Assembly (NCBI RefSeq): GCF_000275845.1
Contig: NW_006766904.1
Location: 399,890 to 463,889, forward strand
Source: Dichomitus squalens LYAD-421 SS1
Taxonomy: Eukaryota; Basidiomycota; Agaricomycetes; Polyporales; Polyporaceae
Direction of reading: 5' to 3'
Length of the DNA stretch: 64,000 nt
The position numbers were made by a program, and so were the translations under genes. The notes below the pieces were generated by a model. It was not told where the DNA came from and searched no databases. It saw nothing but the letters and a program-made list of their open reading frames with translations. This document shows positions 25,629 to 36,330 of the stretch, in pieces; position 1 is the stretch's first letter; every line of letters begins with the position of its first letter.

Positions 25629-27509
25629 ATGCCACGTCTCGTCGCTGCCGGTCTCCTGCTGGCCTCCCTCTTGCGGGGAAGCACTGCTGCCACATGGCCA
25701 GTAGTCTTATCTCTGTCTTACGGGTCTCTCAGCTCATCCTACATGCAATCAAAACAGGTGTGGAAAAAATTACATGGCGACTGACCCAGTGGTACCTCCC
25801 GGCGGTCAGTTCCCTGTCCCAGACACCTCCTCGAGTTCGCTTTTAGCCTTCCGCTGCGCCCCGATTATCAAGCCGTATCTCCCTGAGGATGCGTCCTCCC
25901 CAGCTGGCTTCTTGATCGACGCCCCAGTCACGTTCTCACAGGTTGTCGGTGCTGCACCCATCGCGCTACCTGCGCACGGTTTTGCAGGTGCGCTGGATGT
26001 CACACTCAAAATCGGCGGGAAGACCATCGCGAGGGGTCCAGTCGCAGTGAACGCGACGAAAGTCGAGATCCCGTTCTCGCTGAAAAGCCTGCAACCCCAG
26101 GCGACCCAGTTCAACGTGGAATGCACGGCGACGTATGGGTCGCAGACGTTCACTGCGAACACGACCTTGTCCTATCTCCCCGACCCTCCTGATGGGCGTT
26201 CAGTGACGAAGATGGACTTGCGCACTGGCGCGTTGCTCGCGAAGCCTGCCACGGGCAAGGGCGGAGCATACGAGATTGTCTTCCCGGTTGGCTTCTACAC
26301 GAACTTCGCCGCATACATCGCGTCGAACCTCTCGCTTATCGACGAGATCGCGTCCCAGGGCTTCACAGTGGTAAGCTCTTCGCTCGCAGAGACCGTATTT
26401 TCTGCTGAACTCGATGCAGATCCACCCTATCCCTACCTTCGACAACCTCACAGCGCTCGCTGATGTCGTCCAGCGCATGGAGGAGGTCGGTATCTACCTC
26501 ATGTACGACATGCGATGGTTCGTCTCGCCTGTCTGATGCGTATGTGCGCTCTTTCTGACTTCTCAATCACCCTACACAGGACGTACATGAACAACACCGC
26601 GGTCACCGAGGAGGTGAACCGCATCAAAAACAGCCCCGCGCTCCTGCTCTGGTACACGGGCGACGAGCCAGACGGCACCTCGGACCCGCTGAACGCGACG
26701 TCGACCGCGTACGACCTCATCTACTCGCTGGACGGATACCACCCTGTCTCGCTCGTGCTGAACTGCCAAGACTACTACTGGACCGAGTACACGGCCGGCA
26801 CGGACATCGTCATGCAGGACACGTACCCCGTCGGGATCAATGCGACGTGGTCCGTCGAATGGGTGCGCGTCTCATCGCACGCAGGGTACGCTTTGCTGAC
26901 AAGTGAGCTGCGACACGACAGAATACGCCATGCACGCCCGACTACGGCGACTGCGGGTGCGACAACTGCGCGGGCTCGTTCGAGGACATCAGCACGCGCA
27001 TGGACGAGTTCGCGCAACGTCGCTTCTCCGACGGCTGGGAGCTCTCGAAGGCGGTGTGGACCGTGCCGCAAGGGTTCGGCGCGTCCGAGTACTGGAGCCG
27101 CGTCCCCACGGGCAAGGAGTTCGTCGTGCAGAGCGTGCTCGCGATCAACCACGGGGCGCTGGGCGTCGTCAGCTGGGACGCGCCTACGACGGACGACGTG
27201 ACGGCGAGCGCTTCGGTGCTCGCGAAGTCGCTCGCGACGATGAAGGAGTTCATACTGAGCCCGCGGGCGACGTTTGCGCACGTGGTCAGCGATAGGGTGG
27301 ATGTGGGGCTGTGGACGGTGGGCGCACGCACGCTCGTGCTCGCGACGAACCTGAACTATGAGGCGAAGGTATTCGATATGCGCAGCGTGAAGGGGCTGGC
27401 TGCGAAGACGCTGCTGGGAACGAAGCAGGTTCTGGACAGTGGGGCGGGGGTGCAGGGACACATCATCTCGCTCGAGAGCGTGGGCACTGGGGGGTTTGTC
27501 GTAGGGTAA
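25629..27509 (+). CDS. Secreted TIM-barrel glycoside hydrolase-like protein
   Basis: The ATG at 25629 opens a signal peptide (MPRLVAAGLLLASLLRGSTA). At least one intron in about 25700-25806 changes frame, exact borders unclear. Later exons are firm: to 26370, 26420-26517, 26580-26862, 26922-27509. The N-terminal third is a beta-sandwich-like region (DVTLKIGGKTIARGPV, FNVECTATYGSQTF). The catalytic barrel follows: VFPVGFYTNFAAYIASN, EEVGIYLMYDMRWTYMNNT and WYTGDEPDGTSDP, where the Glu after GD is a candidate acid/base residue. Then come YHPVSLVLNCQDYYWTEY, a Cys-rich CTPDYGDCGCDNC loop, and AINHGALGVVSWDAPT. Fungal proteins of this kind are usually annotated only as glycoside hydrolase superfamily; substrate unknown. 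Its position beside the GH79 cluster suggests extracellular polysaccharide breakdown. Confidence 0.7.
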
Positions 27510-27717
27510 GGTCACATACGTGCGCATACTTCTTTCATACGGATGCAAGCCAGCGCTGCGAACCTTGGAGTGTCTTCAGCTTGCAGCCCATGCGGAGAAT
27601 TGACGTGAGTCAGAAGTACACGATTAATGGTTTGTCAGATAACGTCTATGGAACGGTATGATTGACTCGTTGTCATCGGCTTCTCTAGCCCACTATGGCA
27701 CGTCGAGCCGCCACTGG
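27510..27717. other. Intergenic region
   Basis: Short spacer; nothing recognised. Confidence 0.5.
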
Positions 27718-27936
27718 CAACCAGCAGCTCAAGTAAAGGCTGGTCGCTAGGTATACATCTCCATACTAGGCTAGGACTTCCAAAGCCGGATGAGTGAACG
27801 CTCTGCAGGACCGAGCCAACCGTGCTGGTGCTTGACGACAGTGGATCGCGTCTCGAGGTTCGTCTTGGGGACAGAGTCGATACACACACATGCTGGCATG
27901 CAGCTTTTCAAAAACTCGGTATATGATGTTCTCCAT
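27718..27936 (-). pseudogene. 5' fragment of an F-box array gene
   Basis: The minus strand from 27936 reads MENIIYRVFEKLHASM, then PRDAIHCRQAPARLARSCRAFTHPALEVL. This is nearly the start of the F-box gene at 18.2 kb (DDIIYQVFEQLH..., RDAIHCRQALARLARSCRAFTHPALKVL). A small insertion then shifts the frame; homology resumes as VWRCIPSDQPLLELL and stops. Homology also extends a little upstream of the ATG. No second exon follows, so this is a detached, inverted piece of the array. Confidence 0.8.
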
Positions 27937-29425
27937 GGCATACCGAGGCTGAACTGGCACGAGAGGGTACATAGATAGATGATCTGTTATCGACCAAATG
28001 CAGGGCGAATAAGCGCCGAATCCCGTCGACCGGCCCGAAAGTAGAGTAGTATTTTGGACGCCTTTCCTTTGCCGCTCATATTGCTACGTGTTGGCTTTTC
28101 TGTCCTCCTCAGTCTGCTCCTTTGGGCTTCAGCGGATCTCTGACGCGTATAACGCTTTCTTTCGAAGACCTCTGTTTGTGGGTTTCCCTTACATGGGCTA
28201 GGTCGTGGTGGCCGGGCGTACGCCGGTCGTGCATCGGTCGAACTTGCGGGCTTGGAAGCAAGCAATCTGGTGCATCTCTGGGCCGCAAGGTGAGCTGCGT
28301 TGACCGTACGATGTTTATATGACGAGAATATACTTCAGTTATCCCTGTCTTAAGACCTGCTAGGTTGTATGTCGATTATGTCTTGTTTCCTCTGATCCTC
28401 TTCCAACATCATATGCATATGTCGCTTCATTGATGCTGACTCACATTGTAACAGGTCATCCTTGCCTTCTTTGTCCGGCATCCCGAACCGACGCAGTGTC
28501 AATTCGGCCACTTTGGCACCACGTGTCAATCACCGCCCACGAGCAGTTATGCAGAGGTGCTCTCGGCGAGGGGTGCCAGGTGAGTTCCCGCACCTACGTC
28601 AGCTTTGTTGTGGCTTTCCCAGGCGGATCTCCGCGACGGGCCAGGAGTCGAGGGTCAACATGGCTCTGGCAGATCTGTGGGCTGTCAGCGATGTACTGGT
28701 GCGGTCATGGAATGCGGGGCAATTTATGAATGCTAGCACGTTCGTTGCTGTCGTGCAGTTGTAGTGTGCAATGGCGTGAACCTGCCGAGCCCGAGGATTG
28801 ACAGGGCCAAGCCCAAAAACAGCATTGTTCACAGCGTGTCTGCAGCAAGTCGGATGGCTCATACGTACTGTACGTTTTGTTCGAGGTGATGTGTACATTA
28901 CTTGTTGGCTTGCGTTGGTCTGAATTGCTTGGTCCGAGTCTGTCGAAGGAACAGACGCCGATCTCACATTGCTATAGATGATGACGTCAGAGGGTGGTCT
29001 CGGTACAGAGCCAAGTCCTGATCTTATCGCTACCAAGCAGGCCCTTGACAGGACATCCTTGGCTTGGGATAATCTTTCTTGTCGACTGTCGTGTTTATTG
29101 TATACGAGCCAACTTTGTTGAGCTGGCAGAGGACAGAGCGACTAAGACTCCCGCTTGGCAGGAAGATTGAAGTAGGGCTCTAGGAGAGTGGTTTTGCATT
29201 CGCGCTTCTCGGAGCTTCGTCGCGACCCTAGTACTTTGCGGGGCGTCGCGAAGCATTCCGTTGATCGGGTATTCAACTAGACGCATCACAGACGACGGCG
29301 TCGCTTGCAACGGCTCTCACTTCTGGAGGAACGAATTGTACAGTCGGAAGACTTGGCGCAAGGGTCTTGGAAGTTGGAGCACCGTGCGCGCGAACCTTCG
29401 CTTGCGCTTGGCGAGGCGTGACACA
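27937..29425. other. Intergenic region
   Basis: About 1.5 kb without a recognised gene. Several 60-145-residue frames exist on both strands, none with family features. Confidence 0.5.
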
Positions 29426-29432
29426 TATTTAA
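29426..29432 (+). promoter_or_regulatory. TATA-like box of GH79 copy 1
   Basis: TATTTAA, 87 bp before the ATG at 29513; the intact GH79 copy 4 has TATAAAG at nearly the same spacing. Confidence 0.5.
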
Positions 29433-29512
29433 TCCCAAGCTTGGGAAGCCGAATAACGCTTCTCTTTCCGTCCTCCCTCCTCGCCTCGTCAGAGAGCACG
29501 GTCCATGCTATC

Positions 29513-32173
29513 ATGGCCATCCACACCCTCCTTTTCACCCTCTTCGCCACGCTGAGCAGCGTGCGCGCAATCACCGTCTATGGTCAGACCGGACAGCAAC
29601 ACATCGGCACTGCAACTGCAACAGGCACGAGCAGCGCCGCGCCCACCCCAACGTCAGCAGCATATGACGCGCGGATACTCAACCCGCCCCCGCTGCCCAG
29701 CCCGCTGCCGGCGAACCAGTTCGGGATCCAGCTGCCCGCGCAGGCGAGCGGCATGAACGGGCTCTCGATAATGCAGAGCGGGGCATTCTACGGGTTCTCG
29801 GTGGAGATGTCGGTCGCGACACAAGTCAGTGAGTATCCGTGTTGGAATTACTCCTTTGGGCGTGGGATTTGCGGGCGCAGTGATGTCGGGCTGCGCAGTC
29901 GTATCGTCCGCCAAATTGGGGTTGATCGAAACGCTTGATACTAATGGTCGTTGGCAATGCGCATGTAGTTGGTCTGAACGGGTGAGTGGCAGAAGCGTAT
30001 CCTATACTCGACAGAAGATTGTACTGACCCGCATTGCAGTACACATATCCAGCCGCCCTTCCTCAACCTTATGTCGCTCGTGGCGGAGCGGGCCGGGCGC
30101 GTCCACGTCCGAGTGGGAGGTAACACGCAAGAAACCGCGCGTCTGGTGTTGAGCCTCGATGACGGCAAGGCCATCGAGAAGCAGAAGGTGGACACGAACA
30201 ACCCTGTACGTACCCCTCCGTCTCCCCTTCTCCGCACCCCCTGAGATGGACTAGTGACGCTGATTAACACTCCACGATGACGGGGACGGACAGACGCAAA
30301 CGCCCGCACTACTGTTCACGCCCGAGATCCTGTACCTGCTCGCGAACATCTCGTCGCTCGTGAACGTGAGGTGGTACCTGGGTGTCCCGCTCAACGACTC
30401 CTCGGACATCCGGCTCGAGATTGCGCAGTACGGGCAGCAGATCCTGGGGGACAACCTCATCGGCCTCCAGGTCGGGAACGAGCCCGATCTCTACGCGCGG
30501 TGAGCATTAAGCAGACGCGAACCAGACGTGAGCCACGGAGAGAGGAGGGGCACTCATAATGCATGCAGGCATGGGCACCGGCCCTCGACGTACGGACCGT
30601 ACGACTACTTGGGCGATTTCGGGAGCGTGCTGGGCGCGATGAAGAACCAGAACCTCCGCACCGACCTCCTCCTTGGGCCGAGCTTGGCCACTGGCGACTG
30701 GACGCCCGAGAGTGCGTGGCAGATGCGCATATATGCACCCGGGGAGATGGGACTGAGCACGATCCTTCACAGTGGTGTGGGACACCGGCTTCATCAACAC
30801 ATACAGCGACGCGCTCACAGCCCTGACCGTCGAGCAGTGAGTCCTTGCTCTTCCCGTCCCAAAGTCGGAGAGCTGCTCGGACACTGACCTGCCGCACCAG
30901 CTACCCCGACGACAACTGCGCCGCGCTCTACGCCGGCTTTGGGGACCCGAAGGACCCGCAGGCGGAGTTCGCGAAGTACCTCGACCACAGCATGGGCGTG
31001 AACACGATCCAGCCGTACCTCAACTCGACGATGATCGCCCAGCAGGCCGGCAAGCCGTTCATCATGTTCGAGACGAACTCGGCCTCGTGCGGCGGCTTCC
31101 CGGGGATCTCGACCAGCTTCGGCGCCGCGCTCTGGGCGTTGGATTATGGGCTGGAGATGGCGGCGAGCAACTTCTCGCATGCGTTGTTGCATGTCGGTGG
31201 GCAGAATGTGTACTATAACGTGAGTCTTGAGTGTTCTCCGCTGGGACAGGGTGCTGATTTGACGTTCCGTGTGTATGTGCAGCCCTTCACCGGTGTGTAT
31301 TTCATGCTAGCGCATATTGCCATTCGAATGAGCTATACTCACGAAGTTTCATAGCGCCTCCAACGAACGAAACGTCCTACCACGAATGGACCGTCGGCCC
31401 GATCTTCTACTCGGTCCTCGCCGTCGCCGAGACGCTCGGGAACTCGAACAAGTCGCAGATCAAGGACCTTTGGCAGAACAGCGGCTCGCTGTACACCCCG
31501 GGCTACGCCATCTACGAGAACGGTAACCTCGCGCGCGTGGCGCTCGTCAACTTCATGACGGACCCCTCAGGCGCGAACGATTACACCGTCTCCATCTCCG
31601 TCGGCGGGGGGGAGAGCGGCCAGCCTGCTGCTACGCCCGCATCTGTGCAGGTCAAGTAAGTGTTGCGTCCATACGCTCGTACGGTGAGAACCAGCGCTCA
31701 CACGGGCGACGCTCGCCAGGTACCTGGTCGCGCCCTCCGTCGGCGAGAAGTTCAACATCACCTGGGGCAACCAGACCCTGGGCGGCCAGTTCGAAGCCGA
31801 CGGCACGCTCAAGGGCGACCTCCACCTCGAGACCGTGCAGTGCGACCAGCAGAACAACGTGTGCAAGGTCAAGGTGCCCGCGCCCGGATTCGCGCTCGTG
31901 TTCATGAGCGAGGACGCGGCGAAGGAGAGCGAGCCGGCGAGCACGGTCACGTTTGGGACGAGCGCGGTGACGAAGTACAAGAACACTGCGACGATCGACC
32001 AGGCGGTGCTCGCGACGTCGAATGGGAACAGGGGCATGCAGGAGATGCGCGGGAGCACGAGCTTTGGGAGCGGGAACGGCGCTGCGCGCACGGGCTATCC
32101 GGGCGCCGGCGCGCTGCTGGCGGCTCTGGTCGGGGCTGCGGCTGTGAGGCGCGTACTGACTGGGCGGGTTTGA
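29513..32173 (+). CDS. GH79 beta-glucuronidase-like glycosidase, copy 1
   Basis: Ten phase-consistent exons: 29513-29828, 29969-29981, 30040-30205, 30294-30499, 30569-30711, 30773-30836, 30901-31219, 31283-31292, 31355-31655, 31720-32173 (663 residues). GH79 enzymes are retaining clan-A TIM-barrel hydrolases acting mainly on glucuronic acid linkages. Signal peptide MAIHTLLFTLFATLSSVRA. The barrel has FLNLMSLVAERAGRVHVRVGGN, the acid/base motif GNEPDLYAR (Glu about 228) and the nucleophile motif MFETNSASCGGF (Glu about 360). A C-terminal beta domain (KVPAPGFALVFMS) follows. The last residues form a Gly/Ser stretch plus a hydrophobic tail (GALLAALVGAAAV), suggesting a GPI anchor. Exons 2 (13 nt) and 8 (10 nt) are micro-exons shared with paralogs. 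Secreted or surface-bound; substrate not determinable here. Confidence 0.9.
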
Positions 32174-32762
32174 GCTGAGGAGTGCTGGACGGGGTGGAAG
32201 GCTCGTTGGCTATGCACGTTTAGACAGAGACTATCTGGATTGTAATACACTAGCATATATTCACCTTGAATATCAACCAGTCTGTTAGTACATATCCTCA
32301 GCACGCTGCAGGACGGACCATAAGTCACTTCGCACTCCGTACCTTTGATCCTAGTACATCTGCGGTACCAATCCACTCGCCTGTGTGGCTTCTTCCTCGC
32401 CGAGGACTCGGTCCCCGATCGGCGTGCTAGTTCTTTGGTCCATAAGCCCTGCCTCCCGTTGACTATGGCGCGTCTTGCTTCTTGCTCCACCTACGAAATC
32501 CAGGACACCAGCCACTGACGGAAGTGGTCACGAGACATAAGGAGCGTCATGAATATTCGTCGTAAAGTATCAAGTCTAAAACATGTGAATACAGGTAGCA
32601 ATGTCCCAAAAGTCCATGAAGATTACCAAGCGAAAGCAAGTCAAGATGAAACAATACAATATGATACCGAAGTCCTTCGCGGTGTGAATACGAATATGAA
32701 CGAACAACCCTACGCTACTATGAAGACCATAGCATTACTAGAAGAAATTCTGAAGTCTCACC
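32174..32762. other. Convergent 3' region between two GH79 genes
   Basis: Tail-to-tail spacer between GH79 copies 1 and 2. A small AT-rich frame at 32549-32782 has no recognisable features. Confidence 0.5.
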
Positions 32763-35307
32763 TCAGCCGAAGACCATCATAGCGCGCGCCCAGATGATGA
32801 ACACTGTCTGCTGAAGCGAGGCCGGCGGCAAGTTCTTCGCCGTCGTCTCGCCCCCCTGGCTCGTCCCCGACAGCGGGAAGTCTGCCCCCCTGTGCCCATT
32901 GCTTTGCACGATCGCGCTCGGGAATAGCGTAGCGGTAGCCAGGCGGTTAGTCACCGACGTTGTCGAGTACGTCTGCGTCACGACCGAATCGGCGTTGTTC
33001 TGCGCGTCCGACGAGAGGAATACGAGCGCGGCGCCAGGTGCGGGCACAGGGATCGTGCAGGTATTGGCGGTCTGGTCACACGGGATCTCCTTGATGATTT
33101 CTTGACCGATGAGACGACCGTCGACTTGGAAGCGGGGGCCGAATGTCTGGGAGACATTTCAGGTTTGGGATGAGACATGACGGTGGGGCTTCGCGAGACA
33201 GGCTCAGCGTACCTGGTTAGCCCAGAAGACTTGCTGCTTCTCCGCCACAGAGGGCGCGGTGAGATATCTGGATTGTAGGTTTCGCCAGTTAGCTCTGTGG
33301 CAGACCGACAACAATACTGACACGATACAAACTTGACTTTCACGGACGCGGGGGTAGCATTTGGCTCGCCGGTAAGCCCGCCACCGATTGAGATCGTCGC
33401 CTGGTAGGAACCAACGCCGTTCTGCTCGGTCATGAAGTTGACCAATGCAACCCGCGCGAGCGTATCGTGCTCGTAGATGCCGTAGACGGGGGTGAACTCA
33501 TTCGTAGTGAGGTCGACTACGCGGGAGGTGTTGGTCTTGCCCAGTGCCTCGGCCATGAAGAGGGTCGAGTACATGGTCGGTCCGACAGTGAACTGCTGGA
33601 AGAGGGAGATGTTGGTCGGAGGCGCTTTGAAAGAGGAAATGTGAAACGTCAGGCTTCGAGTTCGTCTAGAGACCACATAGCACACATACGGGTGAAGGGC
33701 TGCGAGAATCGGGGTCAGCATCTGACTCATGTGGGAGGAGAAGGCCGACATACGTTATAGGTGACGTTGGAACCGCCGATATGGAGCATCGCGCCCGTGA
33801 AGTTGCTGTATGCCAGCTGAAGACCATAGTCCACAGCCCAGAGCGCCGAACCGAAGCTATCGCTGACGCCAGGGAAGCCGCCACATGACGCCGAGTTGGT
33901 CTCGAACATCATGAACTCCTTGTTGAACTGCTGTGCGAGCGCTGCACTGTTCAGATATGGCGCGACCATCTTCTGACCGTTGGCGTGGGTGAGATACTCG
34001 GGGAAAACGTCCTGCGGGTTCTTGATGGCGCCAAAGCCTCCGTCAGGGAACTCGGCGGCGCAGTTATTATCGGCGTAGCTGTAGACATGTGTGTTAAGAC
34101 TGAGGTTAGAAGGTACATGACTGGAACGCACTGTTCGAATGAGATCGTCTCAATGGCGGGTGCATAGGCGTTAAGATAACCCGTAGCCCAAAGATCCTCG
34201 GCCTTCCACTTGCCCTGGAAGCTAGGCGCGACCAACTTTGTGGAAGCCTTGGTGATCTTCTGATCGCTTTTTAGGCCATCTATTACTGTGCCGAACTCGT
34301 TGAAGTAGTCTTGAACGCCGTATGTTGGAGGCCGGCTTCCGTGACTACAAAACAATGAGAATGTAGCTCTCTGGCATGCACGGGGAGTGTAGGAATCACG
34401 TACGTTGCGTATAAGTCCGGCTCGTTTCCAACCTGGTATCCGAGGACATTGTCGCCCAGAATGGCATCCGCCTGCTCCGCGATTTGTAGTCGGAGGTGCG
34501 AAGTGTCGTTCATGGGAATACCGAGGTACCACTTCGCGCTGACCAGGTGTGACACGTTATTGAGAAGGTACAGCAATTCGTCGGTGAAGATCAGAGCGGG
34601 GATTTGCGCCTGAGAAGTGGAAAGAAATTCACATTTGGATACTCGGAGAACGAGATCACTTACGGTACGAGAGTTGCTGACCACCGCGCTTGCCGCCTTC
34701 TCGATCATGGAGTTGTTCGGCAGACCGCCTACAAGAGTTGCAGTCTCTTGAGAGTTACCCCCGACGCGGACGCGAACGCTACCTGCCCGGTCCGCCACCG
34801 TCGCGAGCAGGTTGAGGAATGGGACCTGAATGAAAGAGCTAGGCAAAAGAGTCAGTCTACCCCATCCGTAGCTCCAAAAGGAGAAGTGGACTTACGAGTT
34901 CTTCCCAACTAGACGGAGACAGGCACCATATCAATCAGCAAATCTCGGACGCGTTACCGAAGTTACTTACTGACTTGCTCCACAACCGACATCTCAATTG
35001 AGAACCCATAGAAGTCTCCCCTCTGCGGTATCGACAAGTTCGTGACGTATTCTGCTTGATTGGCGAGGGACACAGTAAATGCTGTGGGGGGCAACGGAAC
35101 GGGCAGGGGGGGCGCCTGCAGCTGAATGTTATTCCATGCACCGAGAACGCTTGTCCATTCTGTGCTCCCCAACGTCGAGACTGGAGGGCTACCAGACTGT
35201 GACCCTGTAGGGTTCTGCACGCCCCCAATGCCATAGACAGTCACCGCAGCGTGGGTGCTTCCATGGAGAGCCGACCAGATCAAGAGAGAAACTACAAAAT
35301 GTAGCAT
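32763..35307 (-). CDS. GH79 beta-glucuronidase-like glycosidase, copy 2
   Basis: Ten exons on the minus strand, all in phase: 35307-34971, 34908-34896, 34838-34664, 34609-34404, 34344-34132, 34078-33754, 33699-33690, 33624-33333, 33267-33213, 33146-32763 (669 residues). Signal peptide MLHFVVSLLIWSALHGSTHA. Barrel motifs are as in copy 1: FLNLLATVADRAGSVRVRVGGN, YQVGNEPDLYAT (acid/base Glu) and MMFETNSASCGGF (nucleophile Glu). The C-terminal beta domain has IPVPAPGAALVFLSS. The tail is hydrophobic but less GPI-like (SLQQTVFIIWARAMMVFG). The 13-nt and 10-nt micro-exons are present. It lacks copy 1's intron after the TPES-type motif but has one before the TFG block that copy 1 lacks. It lies head-to-tail with the copy 3 pseudogene and convergent with copy 1. 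Both catalytic Glu are intact, so activity is expected. Confidence 0.9.
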
Positions 35308-36330
35308 AGACCAAACAGCAAGGCGGAAGGGGGCTCAGAAGCTTGTCGTCGCCAGAAGATTAAAGAGGAAAACAAGAAGATAAGATACAAGCGGCGTGAG
35401 CGACGGGAGCGAAACTCGAGGGGAGGGAGGAAGACGCACCCGTAATGGCGCTCGGAGACTTTTATCAGGATGCAGCCCGCAGGCAGGCATACACTGCTTC
35501 ACGCGTTCCTGGGCGGGCGCGCGGCTTGACGAGCCCGCGGCCTCACGGAACATCGCGCTAGGGGCTGGAAGCGCGACTCGGGCTAGACGGCTGGACGCGC
35601 CCTGCGTGACACATCCAAAGCGCCTGCATAAACCAGCGGTGATATTGATTTCGATCAGGCACTGTTCTACCTCGAGCCTGGGTACAGCCTCCCCGACGCC
35701 GCCGGCGATACGTTGGGTTCAACTTATGGAGGCAGCTTGAATATGTAAGACGCCTCACCTCGAGTGCGCTTTAATCTCGACAGTCCAGAATATGCCTGGC
35801 TCTTGGGTATTTAGCTTCATTCGCCTCGGGTGCTCAGACATGCTATGCACGCACCCAAGCTAACGTTATCTCGATGTCCGGACAATCAGACAGATCGCGC
35901 CTGATGGCTTCAATGGCACCCAATTCCTGTACAGTCAGATTTCGCGGTGGCGACACGAGTGACATACTTACAGAACCCCGGATCGCATCGGATCGAGCTC
36001 ATCGTCAGAGGAGACGCTTGCCCTGCCGCAAACGCCCCGAGCTTCGAGCACGGCTCCTCGACTTGTAGGACTGTGCTGTGTTTGAGGATCCCGTTGGTGA
36101 GCGCTGCTAAGAACATGCCTTATCAACCCACCGTGGGTGGTCGGATTACGGGACTGCGATGACGCTTTCTTGTATCGAAAGATCAGACTCTATGACATGC
36201 GGCCACATTTGTGATCTAGGCATCTAGTGCATTCAATATCGTAATGCTAGCGTGTCAGTGAAGCCCGAACTTAGCATACAACGCAATCATGCGTCCATTT
36301 CGCAAGCACAGAAAGTGTCCGGAGGTCATT
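35308..36330. other. Intergenic region with promoter of GH79 copy 2
   Basis: About 1 kb. The minus strand has a TATA-like GATAAAAG near 35460, about 150 bp before the start at 35307. No gene recognised. Confidence 0.45.
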
